Of a stretch of DNA of 64,000 bases, positions 23,701-35,400 are shown in pieces. Under the pieces are notes generated by a model, which saw only the letters and a program-made list of their open reading frames with translations, was not told the origin of the DNA and did no database searches. Numbering within the stretch: the stretch's first letter is position 1; each line of letters opens with the position of its first letter. The DNA comes from Sanderia malayensis (taxonomy: Eukaryota; Cnidaria; Scyphozoa; Semaeostomeae; Pelagiidae), in NCBI GenBank assembly GCA_013076295.1, contig RQOL01000394.1:62001-126000 (forward strand), given 5' to 3'. A program made the position numbers and the translations under genes.

Positions 23701-26700
23701 GGACCAAGTTCTTTGTAACATCCAAAAGAAACTAAACTCTTGTTAAACAGAGGGTTAATTGTACACTTGGCCAGCAAAGATATTGTACCACCTGACTTAA
23801 AATAGCGCCCAGAACCACTCCGAAGCCTAAGCATAAACATTTGCAGAACAATATTATCTATACATGAAACAGGTTTCAATGACGAATTTTTGGGGCGGAT
23901 ATATGCTGTAACGTTTCAAGTTAAAGCATAAATTCAGATTTTGTCGTATTGTCTTATTAATAAATATTTAGTTAAAGAAAACTGCAAAATAGGTTGTTAA
24001 AAAGTTTTAATCAAAATTTCTGAATGAAATTTTGATATTTAACAGACAACATGAACCCCTTGGGCATAGGTTGTATGGAAGTGTATATTATTCTGTAATA
24101 TAATCTCTTTATTTGATGCATTTCCTTGATAACATCAAGTGCATTAAATGTTTCGTTATAATATATGTGGTTAGTATTTCGTTATGTATAGATGATATGC
24201 ATATTGACGTCACAGAACTCATTCTTTTCGGACTGAGTGGTAAAATGAGTGGCAAAATGGCGGCCACGAAAAAGGCGCCGAAGGAGAACGCCCCTTTTGG
24301 AGCTTGTCACTCGCCTTCTGTACATTACTCTGGTCTCATCTCTGAGCTAAAATTAGTTTACGACCAGAAGTTGCAATTTTTACAGATATCAGACCCATAT
24401 TTATTGAAAAAGTCTGATTTTGATACTCCTCTGGAGCAATGGCCTAAATTTTCTTACGCAGCCGTTTACAATTATCTGGTTACTTCAACAAGCAATTTTA
24501 CCCATTCAAGTTTGAAAGCTTATTAAAGTATGAATGCATATCCGTACGTTGTCACTTGCCAAACCTATGAGGAAATTTGTAAGCGAATCCAGCCCCCCTT
24601 GTATCTTTTTTTTGGCAAAGTACGAAACTCGCAGTATTTTCACAAAAATTGCCTAATCAAGCTTGGGTCGTCGTTAATGATGATGGATCTGTATGTAGGG
24701 GACATTATACTTGTTTGATCGGACAAGGGGAAGTCTGCTCTCATGTTGCGGCAATTTTTTTTTTATATTTATAGTGTTTCTGAGTTCAAAGAAAAGTCTA
24801 CATCTTCTTGTACTTCAGAACTTTGTTCTTGGTTGGGTCAACTCAACTCGCCCCACTAGATATATATATACATATACATAAACTCTGTTTGACAACAAAA
24901 GGGGTTACACATTGGTCTATTGGGTAGCTTTGAAAAAAGCTATTTAAAAGGTGACAAATTTAGTGCTGCTGTTTCATTCCAGAGGAACAACAGACTCACA
25001 GAGGTTGCAAAGAGCTGAACATACAACCAAGATATCATCAAGAATGCTATCTTCTTCTGTAGTTTTGCTCATCAGCAACTTGATGGGGATGATGCTCTGC
25101 AATATTGTAAATTTATTTCAAAGCAGTCCAATTACTCTTTCCACAAGGATTCGCACATGGAATATTGCATTTATAATCGTAGAATATTGCATTTATTAAT
25201 CATGAAAATTTAGAAAGCCATCCCAAGTGTATAATATTTGAAAATTTTGATTTCATCCAAAATAAATTCGAGTCACATAGTATGGCAGCAAGGCATTGTT
25301 AAGTTTTTAACAGGAGCTTTGCATTTATGGAACTCAACAAAATTCAAAGCAAAAAACAAGAATGAATAAAACATTCAAAATATTCAAGTGCCTGAGATAG
25401 ATAAAAATAATGATTTTTAATATATTGGCATTTCATGCTATCATTTGCAAGCATGGGTCTCTTGGAGCGAGAGGTCCAAAAGACACCCATGCTTTGGAAA
25501 TTTGGTCCTCAGTTCAGTGTAGATTTGTGCATTAGATAATGTTAATCAATGATCACAGCACACTTTGAAAAATGCTCTCTGGATGCTGTAGGCATGGTCT
25601 TGTGAAGAACTTTCCTTTCAGGCCAAAGAATAAGGGCAGATTGACATTTTGACAAAACAACAATCCACTTGTAGAAAATTCTGCAAACACTACTTTGGTG
25701 AATTCCAAAACGATAAGCCAAGTATCACTCTGATAAATCAAGATGTAACCAGATTAGTGCAAGAAGAAGTTCTTGAAAATTAGAGAGCTTTCTGTTGTGA
25801 TGGGAATGCACGTAAGGTTCGATGAAACCAAGAATTTTCATAAGGAGCTTATTATTGTCATGTTCCAGAGTAATTGCTCAAAAGATAACAATGCCAAATC
25901 AGTCCTCAGTTGGAAAACCTCCTGACCTCAATACAATATGTTGTCTTCCTTTAAGTTCTGACTATGTTCTCACTTTTCTGACCTAAACATTAAGGAGACA
26001 TATGTATCTATTTAGTTATAAACGTGTAAAGCAGATAATTATAATCTCACATCCCAATCAGAGCAATCCGTAGGGAAAAAATGGTGAATAAATACAAATA
26101 ATATGTTATGGCCTACCTGAGACAAAGTGAATTCCGCAAACCCAAGCATGGTCAATATTGCTATCTGGGTTTATTTTGGCAATAAAAATCCACCTTTCCC
26201 TCCGTTCAGGGTCTTTGGGAATTCGATGAAATTTGACCTCATTCTTAAATCCATTTTTCGTACAACCAAGAACAGAACAAGACTTAACCATTTTGAAAAA
26301 ATATCGCTGCAAAATCAAAATTTGTTTTGCGCGCCCTTTTTTGTTCATCACCAGCCTCTCTTGTCAGTGACAGGGACTTGTGTACTTCGGCCTAACTTTT
26401 TTTCTAAAAAGCCGCGAGCCTTGGCCGACAGGCTGTTTTTCGGTTAAATTTTTTATAAGAGAGAAAGTCTATCAGATAAAAATCTGATTTCATTACAGAA
26501 AACTACTATTTTGACGTCAAGTGACAAATTTTTTTTGCAAATCTGACTTGGCATCCTTGTCTATTGTGTAATTTTTGAAGGGGCCTATTTAGAGGCTACT
26601 TCGTGGCCGCCATCTTACCACTCATTTTACCACTCAGCATGGCGGCGAATGGACTGTGACGTCAATATGCATATCATCTATTAGGTATATGTGGTTTTAT

Positions 26701-29700
26701 ATGGCATACAATTTTTATACTCTGTGATGTAAACTGTTTATTTGAGGCCTTGCCTTGATAGCATTAAGTGCAGTAAATGCCTTGTTGCGGCTCAGGTTTT
26801 TCATTTCCTATCATATTTGATTATCTTCTGCGCAGGTTCTGATCGTTGCCAAGGCAATAGCAGTTGGCCTATCTGGCTCTCTTGTTGTCATTTCGAGTCT
26901 TGTGGACAGCGCGGTGGATCTCCTTTCTGGGGTCATCATTTTGTACACGAGCAAAGCTATGAAGCAAATCGACATATACAACTATCCAATCGGTAAGAAG
27001 AACCATCACAACAACAACAAACAATAACATCACTACTAACAGCATTAACAGCAACAACAACTACAATGACAGCAATAACAATAAAAGCACTAAAAGTAAC
27101 AAAAACAATAACAACAATAATAACTTCAACAGTATTAACAGCATTATTAGTATCAAGAACAACAATTTCAGCAACAGTAACAATAACAACAACAACAATA
27201 ATAACAAAACAACAACAACAAGAACAACAACAACAACAACAAGAATAACAACAACAACAACAATAACAACAACAACAACAACAATAACAACAACAATAAC
27301 AATAACAACAACAATAACAATAACAACAACAACAAAAATAACAACAACAACAACAACAACAATAACAACAACAACAACAACAATAACAACAATAACAATC
27401 ACAACAACAACAACAACAACAACGACTGTAGCAATAACAATTATGTTGTTTTGTTGCACCTGTTTTTATTAGAATGCAGTAAATAAGAATGTTAAGGTTA
27501 AAATTCTATGAAATTTAAGAATAATGCAAAAATGGAGGCCAGGCTCAAACGTCATATAGATTACGATATTATTTTTATTTGAGCTCTCTCACAAAACGAC
27601 GCAATGGTCGGTGAAGAATTTAAGAAAAATTTCATGGAAACTGTTTGAGAATATCGAGTCTTTGAATCAAACTTTTAGTTTTCTCATAAAAAATTTCTCA
27701 TAACATGTATTTTTTGGATGTCGGATGTACATCAATGCATCTTCATTCTGAACACGCAAGAGAACAACTTGTTTGGTTGTTAATCAGAGTTTCACGCCGA
27801 GTACGATCATCATTAGATGTTTATTAATAAACACCTCCCCCTTTTAAATGCCCCCTCGAATAGACGCCCACTAAAATGTCCATATATCTAATAAATGCCC
27901 TGGGCCTTTAATTAAAGCATTACGGAACACGATTTTGGAAGAAAAATTCCACGTTACGTCAGTTCTCTCAATGTTAGAGACACCTGTTTCTATGGCTCTC
28001 TTCTCCCCACTGGCTCCCAACTTTCTGATTTTTACCCCTGTTGTATATGAAGTCTTCCTGCTATTTCTTACAGGTCGATCGCGCTTAGAGCCCGTTGCCA
28101 TAGTGATATTGTCTTGTATAATGGCAACCGCGTCCGTCGTCATCATCCGGGAATCGATCGAGGGTATTATCAATAAGAGGCTGTCTGCTGATATGTCTCC
28201 TGTGTCACTTGCTCTTGTCGGAAGTGAGTATGATATCTATGCACGATGGTATATACTTTTTAAATGATGCTATCTTGCATAATTTTTTTGACCTTTATTT
28301 ATCATTTATGGAATTTTTGATGTTTGATGATCTTCCCCTTTGAGATACCATAATCGCTTGAGTGACATTTTTCAAATTATTTCTTGTCAAATGACTTTTT
28401 GAGTGACTCTTTTTTGTCTAGTGACCCCTTGAGTGACCTCCATCTTGTCCAGTGACCTTTTGAGTGACCTCTATCTTGTCCAATGACTTTTTGAATGGCA
28501 TCCATTTTGTCCAGTGACCTTTTGAGTGACCTCCATCTTGTCCAATGGCCTGTTGCGTGACTGTTACTCTTTCTTACCCAAAGATCTCTTGAATGACTCT
28601 CTTTTATCTAGTGACCCCTTGAGTGACTTTTTGAGTGACCCCTTCTTGTCCTGTGACCTTTTGAAAGACATCTATTTTGTCCAATGGCCTGTTGAGTGTC
28701 TTTTTTCAGTCGACGAACTTAGGGTTAGGGTTAGGAGTAGGAGTAACCTGTTTGTATTCAATGACATACCGACCGACCTTTCAGTGACCTTTTCATGTTC
28801 ATTGACATCCAGAGTGACCCCTCAACGACATTCTATTTTCAGGTACAATTCTCATCAAATTTGTTTTGTACATCTACTGCCGAAGGTACGATTCTCCTTC
28901 AATTGTCGCCCTTTCAGTGGATCATTTTAACGACACCGTCTCAAACTCAGCCGCATTGATATTCGGAGCACTGGGTAAGTATATTAACAAATACCTTAAT
29001 GCGTCGATTAAACGCCCAGGGCGGCGCTTATTAAATCTTTTAATATTTAGGGGGCGTTTACTAGAGGGGGGCTTTTATTGACAAAAATTTAAAGTAGGGG
29101 CCTTTATTCGAGGGGGCGTTTAATAGAAGCATTACGGTAAGTAAGTAATTAAATTAATAAATAAGTAACTAAATAAATAAGTACAGTCAACTCTGTCTAA
29201 TTCGAACTCGTGTAATTCGAACTTTTACTAATTCGAACCAAATTCTGTGGTCCCTTGAAAAATTCCTAACAAACACTCATGAAAAAGCCTTTATAATTCG
29301 AACCTCTGTAATTCGAACTTTTTGTAATTCGAACAAATTTGGATTCCCCCATAGAGTTCTAATTAAACAGAGTTGACTGTAGTAACAAAACAGGAGGATA
29401 AGTAACTTAATTAATAAGTAATTAAGTTAATTAATAAATAGATACAGTCGAACCTCGCTATCTCGAACTCGGTTATCTCAAACAACTCGCTACTCGAACA
29501 AATTCCCATTTCCCCTCGTTCTTTAGTTGAGTGAATTTAGTTCGAATATCTTGAACTCCCGCTATATCGAACAAATTTTCATTTCCCCTGCCAGTTCGAG
29601 ATGACGAAAGTCGACTGTAAGTAAATAAATAAGTAAATAAATAAGTACACAATGAAGTAAATAAACAAGTGTATAAGTAAGTAAATAGACAGTAAAACAC

Positions 29701-31425
29701 AGAAGATAAGAACACGGTATTGCAACTACTTTTTTCAACTGCTTGTTCCTCTATATATTCACGTTTGTAATCAGTTGTAGCATTACTGCCTGATGATCGA
29801 GAAATCGTGAAACTAGTAGTTGCAATACCGTGTTTTTATCTTCCATGTTTTACTGTCTATGATATACTCTACCCAACGTATTGAACATTTTGTTATAATA
29901 CATTGAAAACACAATATAAATACGTAAATAAATAAGTAAATAAATAAGTAAATAAATAAGTAAATAAATATAAGTAAATAAATAAGTAAATAAATAAGTA
30001 AATAAATATAAGTAAATAAATAAGTAAATAAATTTCTTTTCCAGGCAGCTATGTTTGGCTGTATGCTGACCCAATTGGTGCCATTTTGATTAGCATCTAC
30101 ATTTTCTACAATTGGTGGAAAACTGGTGCACGTGAGTAATGTTATTGTTAATTTTTATATCTCACTTATTATTTTCAACTCTTTATCTTTAATCTTCAAT
30201 CCTTTCAGTCTTTAATTTTTAATCTCTAATCTTGAATCTTCAATCCTTAATCCACAATTCCAATCCTTGATCTTTCCCCCTCGGCTATTAATCCTTTCTA
30301 CTCAGCCTTTTATCTTCCATTAATTCCCATTCGATCTCAACTTCTAATCCTTCATCTCAATAAAACTAATCTTTTGCAGAGCAAATCAAGAACTTGACTG
30401 GCAAAACCGCGCCTGCGCACATCCTCCAACGGATCACGTGGATAGCCGTAACCCACGACGACCGAATAGAGAAGATAGAATCGGTCATGGCTTTCAGAAC
30501 TGGTAACCGATATCTCGCAGAGGTATGTGTGATGCGTAACTCCTGTGTCTAGCTGAATTTTCCATGTTGTTATAATGCAGAGGCCATTTTAGCTAAGTAT
30601 TTTGTGGCCTTAGGCGCGAAAAGTACGTCAGATAACAACTGGATGGTTGGTTTTTGTATGCAGTTGCAGTCAGGTCAATTTATAGTCAAGTCAAGTCAAT
30701 AGTAGTCTCGCCCCAAAACAATTTCTTGGGTTGTCAAATCAGAAGGGCAGTTGAGGAGCAGTGAGAAGGAACTGCGGAGTAGAGGAAAGGAGGTAGGAAG
30801 GCGAAGGCGCTCATTAATTATTCTTAAGGTACACCAGCGTAAAAGATTATTTCGTTTACTACCTCCTTTCCTCCTCCGCAGTTTTTTCTCAACGGTCCTC
30901 CTCTCCTCTTCTTATTTGACACTCCAGGAAACTGTTTTAGAGCCAGACAAAGTCAATTGAAAGTCATGCTCAGTTTGGATGCATGCAGCACATTTAAAGG
31001 TGATGGACTAAATGGACCTTCCAGGGGTAACCGTATATGGACTTTCCAGGAGTAACAATATTACACAATATAGTCGTACACTTTACCTCCTGGAAACGTA
31101 CCACTTAGTATTGTTTATCAATGAATTAAATAGACCTTCCAGGGGTCACAGTATGGGACAATACAGTCATCCGCTTTACCCTCTGGAAATGTGTGACTTA
31201 GTATTGGTTATCAATGTGCCAACCGCATATAGACGGGGGTTGCTGTTGTTGTTTCAGGTGGACATTGTTTTGCCAGAGAACATGACACTGCGGAAAGCAC
31301 ACAACATTGGTGAGACACTTCAACAGAAAATAGAAAAACTCAACGAAGTAGAGCGCGCTTTTGTTCACGTGGACTATGAATTTTGTCACGTGTCCACCGA
31401 TGAACATAAATACGTCACGACGTAA
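20778..31425 (+). CDS. Manganese-type cation diffusion facilitator (MTP/SLC30-like)
   Basis: Exons: 20778 to about 20922 (donor uncertain; phase 1 needed), 22255-22351, 23118-23238, 26836-26992, 28074-28223, 28843-28974, 30045-30131, 30380-30522, 31258-31425 (TAA). About 399 residues, usual for the family. TM2 carries [13 protein letters not shown] and TM5 carries DHFNDTVSN, so both metal-site motifs are DxxxD. That is the signature of the Mn-CDF subgroup (plant MTP8-11, bacterial relatives); Zn-CDF members have His in the first position. The C-terminal cytoplasmic domain ([11 protein letters not shown] ... [10 protein letters not shown]) is the usual ferredoxin-like fold. The expected role is Mn2+/H+ antiport into an organelle or out of the cell, inferred from motifs. 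Introns carry TGAGTGACC arrays, AAC microsatellite, several MITEs and a 2.5-kb DNA transposon. A short upstream ORF begins at 20768 or 20771 and overlaps the start. Confidence 0.87.
21020..21940. repeat. ~68-bp tandem array of TTGAGTGACC units, Mn-CDF intron 1
   Basis: Around thirteen units mixing CTTGAGTGACCCCTTTTGTC and GTCCTTTGATATTTTGAAC blocks. A related shorter-unit array lies in a later intron of the same gene. Confidence 0.93.
22550..22940. mobile_element. TAAGAAACC-family MITE, Mn-CDF intron 2
   Basis: Starts ATACACCCATTTTTATAAGA and contains several AAGAAACT motifs, ending near TAGTTTCTTAAAGG. Right end uncertain. Confidence 0.65.
22950..23060. repeat. ~105-bp dispersed repeat
   Basis: Shares TTACACTGTAGATAATAAAT and ATTTCTGCAGACATAC with 33308-33420 at roughly 90 percent. 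Identity unknown. Confidence 0.85.
23280..23650. repeat. GCGAGGCACAGGGACG-type repeat with inverted copies
   Basis: Forward and reverse versions of GACTCACTACATGGCGTCCC and CGAGCGAGGCACAGGGACGC alternate over 370 bases in Mn-CDF intron 3. It is GC-richer than its surroundings. Possibly a SINE or foldback relic; no tRNA-like boxes were recognised. Confidence 0.65.
24243..24775 (+). pseudogene. SWIM-finger protein of the DNA transposon, N-terminal remnant
   Basis: The start codon lies just inside the left inverted repeat ([19 protein letters not shown]). The frame runs to a stop near 24526, continues in place (MNAYPYVV) and shifts again near 24660. The last readable part, about 24660-24775, encodes [14 protein letters not shown] then [10 protein letters not shown], a Cys-x-Cys/Cys-x-His SWIM zinc finger. 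The YqaJ nuclease domain usually following this arrangement is absent. Not functional as it stands. Confidence 0.6.
24955..25745 (-). pseudogene. DDE transposase fragments of the DNA transposon
   Basis: Read on the minus strand, 25645-25550 encodes [12 protein letters not shown] and then KCAVIID, the segment carrying the first catalytic Asp of DDE_Tnp_4 transposases. Further along, 25165-24960 encodes [20 protein letters not shown] and [14 protein letters not shown], the typical C-terminal part. The stretch between is scrambled by stops and frameshifts, and the remaining catalytic residues are not recognisable. Belongs with the THAP exon at 26117-26291. Confidence 0.6.
26117..26291 (-). pseudogene. 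THAP zinc-finger exon of the transposase
   Basis: Begins [18 protein letters not shown] and continues through [15 protein letters not shown] to WVCGIHF. It contains the C2CH zinc ligands, the invariant Pro and Trp of the THAP domain. A consensus donor (G|GTAGGC) follows at 26116. THAP domains bind transposon ends in P-element-type and related transposases. The exon itself is open, but the downstream transposase exons are broken. An upstream in-frame ATG at 26351 is also possible. Confidence 0.75.
27005..27425. repeat. AAC/AAT trinucleotide microsatellite, Mn-CDF intron 4
   Basis: About 400 bases of interrupted AAC and AAT triplets starting 12 bases after the splice donor. Long Val- or Leu-only reading frames on the minus strand are artefacts. 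Confidence 0.95.
27816..27932. mobile_element. Remnant of the TACCGTAATGC MITE family
   Basis: Contains TTTATTAATAAACACCTCCC, CCCCCTCGAATAGACGCCC and ends near AAAGCATTACGG. Mn-CDF intron 4. Confidence 0.65.
28345..28830. repeat. ~31-bp TTGAGTGACC array, Mn-CDF intron 5
   Basis: Units of about 31 bases such as CTTTTGAGTGACCTCCATC, related to the array at 21020. It ends a few bases before the acceptor at 28842. Confidence 0.9.
28992..29140. mobile_element. MITE with TACCGTAATGC ends
   Basis: Inverted ends TACCTTAATGCGTCGATTAA and TTTAATAGAAGCATTACGGTA. The interior is rich in GGGGGC. Related pieces at 14837 and 27816. Confidence 0.8.
29182..29381. mobile_element. Pogo-like MITE (TACAGTCAACTCTGT ends)
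   Basis: Inverted ends TACAGTCAACTCTGT and ACAGAGTTGACTGTA with TA target duplication; interior of repeated TAATTCGAAC. Mn-CDF intron 6. Confidence 0.85.
29443..29619. mobile_element. Pogo-like MITE (TACAGTCGAACC ends)
   Basis: Inverted ends TACAGTCGAACCTCG and ...AAAGTCGACTGTA with interior ATCTCGAAC motifs; TA-flanked. About 60 bases from the element at 29182. Confidence 0.8.
29625..30035. repeat. AAGTAAAT-type low-complexity array, Mn-CDF intron 6
   Basis: Repeats of AAGTAAATAAAT on both sides of the MITE at 29687-29858, reaching the acceptor at 30044. Confidence 0.9.
29687..29858. mobile_element. MITE/foldback with ~40-bp inverted ends
   Basis: AGACAGTAAAACACAGAAGA ... GGTATTGCAACTAC at the left pairs with its complement at the right with few mismatches. 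Inserted inside AAGTAAAT low-complexity sequence. Confidence 0.85.
31000..31215. repeat. Tandem repeat with GGACCTTCCAGGGGT units
   Basis: Two to three units of about 110 bases (ACTTTACCTCCTGGAAACGT). Related units at 41366-41600. Intron 8 of Mn-CDF. Confidence 0.8.
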
Positions 31426-32487
31426 ATTTTGATGCAGGCCTGAGGTTTGTGACGCCGTGCTACTTGCAAACTGTTTTTAACAGCACAATTGCTGACGCCG
31501 ACATTGTTTTGTCGAAGAAGAATTTTCTAGCTTTTTTAAGGATGATATTGTATTCACATTTGTTTCTAATAGATAGGTTAATCTTTGTCTTTTTATTATT
31601 GTAATATATGTATAAATATATACATCAAAATTATTATATATAAATTAATATGTATGAAAACTATTAGAAGTCCGCGCAACGACAGCAAGTTTTTACCGCA
31701 TAGTTCACCCAAGTTACCATGTCCTTATTTACCGAACTTTATTGGAAATAACAAACTAAGCATCTGGTCTCTTGTTGAACTGCTTCATGGTATACAATTC
31801 ACCCTCATATAACGAACTTCACTGTATATAGCAAACTAAACATCTGGTCCCTTGTTGAACTGGTTCATAGTATACAATTCACCTTCATATAACGAACTTT
31901 ACGTGTATAGCAAACTAAACATCTGGTCCCTTATTTGACTGCTCCATAGAACATGTGTAGTTATCCTTTCGTTTATCCAACCCCCAAAATAGCAAAGTTT
32001 TGTTCCGTTTTCTCCAAAGTTCTTTCCTTTTTTGCTCCAAATTTTATCTTCGATATAATTATATCTTGTCACGAAAATTATCGTAAGAAATAAATCGGCG
32101 ACCCGAGTATTTTCGGCTGCAGCGAAGAAGTGATGTGAACATTCGACCATGTTTCCTGTTGTTTTCCGAATGACAACATCTGCTTGCCTCTGCAGGTATC
32201 AATAAAGCTCGGACCATAAAAATGCTGGAACTGACAATTTCAACTTGGCTATGGAGTTGTACAATGCCATAAAAAGAGTTGTATTTTAATTGCGATTGAT
32301 AAAAAGTGTATGATTTTTAATTAGCTAAGAGATAAATATGTTACATTTGACATAATTTATTGACAGGCCAACTTTAGTTTTTCTGTTTTTTGGTCTTTCA
32401 TTCTGGCTTTTACCCACCTACAGCTGATCTTTCTTCCCCTGTTTCCGAATGAACAGAAAGGAGAAGGTTGAAAAACCCACGGAAAAC
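31426..32487. other. Mn-CDF 3' region and Rab27 5' region
   Basis: Contains one 80-bp repeat cluster. No further exon is recognised. The Rab27 promoter should lie here but no motif stands out. Confidence 0.5.
31738..31945 (+). repeat. 80-bp minisatellite (family B), between Mn-CDF and Rab27
   Basis: Between two and three units in the same orientation as at 228. Confidence 0.9.
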
Positions 32488-35400
32488 ATGGCTGCCGACT
32501 CCCATCAAATTGCAGATTACGACTACCTTGTAAAGCTTTTGGCTTTGGGAGATTCTGGCGTTGGAAAGACAAGCTTTCTTTATCAGTACACTGAAGGCAA
32601 GTTCAACCCGAAGTTTATTTCAACGGTCGGTATTGATTTTCGAGAAAAACACAAGGTATGTTGCAACGGTTTGGCCTAGCTTTTTGCAGCTCTTTGGCAA
32701 ATATTGTTTCTGTTTCTTGTTTTTAAGCATCTTTCCTTCTGCTTTGCAAAGCTGTTTATTTTTAAACAATGCAAACTGATATGCGATTTCAAATTGAAAT
32801 GTTTTGATGCATTTATACTTTCAAAAAGTCTGAACGCGAATCTATTTTGAAAATTTTTATCTTATCTGAGATATTGAGTTTTATCTCTAGGATTGCATTT
32901 TTAACTGAAATACTCCGAAATTTAATTCTGTATTTATAGAATTTCAAATTTAGTAATATCCGGATAGAATGCAAGCATAATGAAAGCATTTTATCCGGAT
33001 ATTTATGAGATTTCATTGGATTCTGTTTCATCAATATCCCCCAGCAGATAAGCTCATGTCCAAATCGGGAATTAAAAATTGTCGATCTCTCCTTCATGCC
33101 CGTCAAAAATAAATGCAAAGATAGGATTTTGCGAATTTTACTATTCAAAAGAATGGGTTTAATTTTGCCAGCGCTTAGCTTGAAAACCCAAACTCTGTAT
33201 CTAAGCGTTTTAAGTCATGGCTTTATAAAATGTAGGAACATTTCTCGACAGTTTTGCCTTGAAATGTTTCCCCACGAATTTTTTTCACCCTACTACTTAA
33301 GGGTGCGTTACACTGTAGATAATAAATTAGATATTTCTGCAGACATACTACAAATAACCTGTCCGATAAATATATATTTGTGTAACATAAACCCTATATC
33401 TAGATTCTACTTAACGGCAACCTTTTTCAACCCTCGCATTAACCAATTTATTGTACTTTGCTCAACAAATTATTCCACTTTGATGAGCACTTTTAAGCAA
33501 CTTACTTTTCGATACAGATGGTCAAATCCAGAGAGGCTCTTTTGGATCTAAAACATTTTCTAACCTATAGTAATCTTTTTTTAGTTATGCCTAACTTTTT
33601 TACTGTGTATATTTATATTTAACTTTTTACTGTGTATATTTATATTTAACTCCTTTTACTGTATATATATTGTAAATCAGGTCCTTCCTTGATAGCAGAA
33701 TTTTCTGACCGAAGTAAACCTGTAAAAATATGATTTTAATAATAATAATAAACTTTGTGCTAAATTATCGCCACAGCCTCTGTGGTTTTACACATTGTTT
33801 TACTGAATCAAATTGTAACATGGTACTATGACAACAATTTCCTCAATCAAAAGGTCACCAAAATTTCTGAACAGTTCAATAAAAAATGCAAAATGCAAAA
33901 ATGCAAGACAAAAATGTAATAATGAAACAATGCATCTTTTGTTCTCTTCTCCCCATAACAATGCATCCATTGTTCTCAAGACAATGCATCAATTGTTTGA
34001 CAATTTATTAAGATTACTGTGAGGTCAGTATCACCGCATTCATGTTTATTACGTTAGTGAATTATGCACTTTCCAATATACATATTTTGCTTTATAAGAA
34101 GCCATCTGCTAGAGAACCCTCACAATTGCAAATTATTAATATCCTGCAGCACGAATTACCCTCAAATTCAAGAAACTAGAAGCAAATTGAAAATAGAAAT
34201 TAAAAAATAGAAATTAAAAACAATACTAGATAAAAGACAATAGAAATAAAGAGAGCCTCCAGTAAAAAGGCCATTTCACAAAATCACAATGACTTGCAGA
34301 ATTGATCTATCCATTAATAAACCAAATTGATAAAGTAAGGTCATGTCAATATCAAGCTAACACCAATTTAATTTAATTGTGTTTTTCCTGTATTTCTAAG
34401 TTGGTTTTTTGCATTTTGGAATTGGGAAAACTTTTAAGGAACTTTTAGTGCTGTGATCGCCAGAAACGTTATGAAACTGCCAACTAGTTTGGAACTTATT
34501 TTCCATGAGAAAGTCTGCATAGTTTTCTAATCAAGGAAGGTAGTAATATAATGAAAGAATATTTAGAGGAATATTTGTATTTTAGTTTTGTACACAGTCA
34601 GCTGCAAGCATTCAGACATTAAGAAAAAATCATTAAATATTCATCCATATTTTCGAGAATGGCCAGAAGTTTGAGGATTAAATAGGATAAATGAATTTTA
34701 TGGTGTTTAATCCTTGGAAAATAAATGAAAATTGAAGTAATATTTGAGGTGTTTTGATGAATTATTTATTTATTTATGGAGAAGAGCTAATTGAGATTAT
34801 TTTTTTAGTCAAAGTAGAGGCAGTTATTTGAATTGTTGAAGGAGTCTTCTATGCTGGCCAGAATCGAGTCAAAGTAAAGACAGTTGTTTGAGTTGTTAAA
34901 GGAGTCTTCTACGCTGATCAGAATAGAATCAAAGTAGAGACAGTTATTTGAGTTGTTAAAGGAGTCTTCTATACTGATCAGAATCAAGTCAAAGTAGAGA
35001 CAGTTGTTTGAGTTGTTGAAGGAGTCTTCTATGCTGATCGGAATCGATTCAAAGTAAAGACAGTTGTTTGAGTTGTTGAAGGAGTCTTTTATGCTGATCA
35101 GAATCGAGTCAAAGTAGAGACAGTTGTTTGAGTTGTTAAAGGAGTCTTCTATGCTGATCAGAACGAAGTCAAAGTAGAGACAGTTGTTTGGGTTGTTGAA
35201 GGAGATATTGATACTGAATACGATTAAGTAAGTACAGATATAATTTGGTAGTTAGACAACATAACATATTTACCATGGAGTTGCGTAGGCTAGAATAATA
35301 CAACAGAATAATTTGATGTTGCTGCATCTTATTGATGTTACTGTCAATTTCATTCTAGCACCATCATACTATTAATCCAGATGGAACAAGATCAAAAAAA

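Larger units (their letters stand above)
24191..26678. mobile_element. Decayed ISL2EU/IS4EU-like DNA transposon
   Basis: Ends are near-perfect inverted repeats: GATGATATGCATATTGACGT... at 24191 and its complement ending at 26678, flanked by TA on both sides. Subterminal copies of GAGTGGTAAAATGAGTGG and ATGGCGGCCACG recur at both ends in opposite orientation. Inside are two convergent, damaged genes: a plus-strand SWIM-finger protein at the left and a minus-strand THAP-DDE transposase at the right. That pairing matches what is known of ISL2EU-type elements, which encode a transposase and a YqaJ-type nuclease; here the YqaJ part is missing. Located in intron 3 of the Mn-CDF gene, so harmless if spliced out. 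A PIF/Harbinger relative with a THAP domain is the main alternative. Confidence 0.7.

Noticed and set aside
27061..27459. Poly-Val and poly-Leu ORFs
   Set aside because: Readings of an AAC/AAT microsatellite in an intron.
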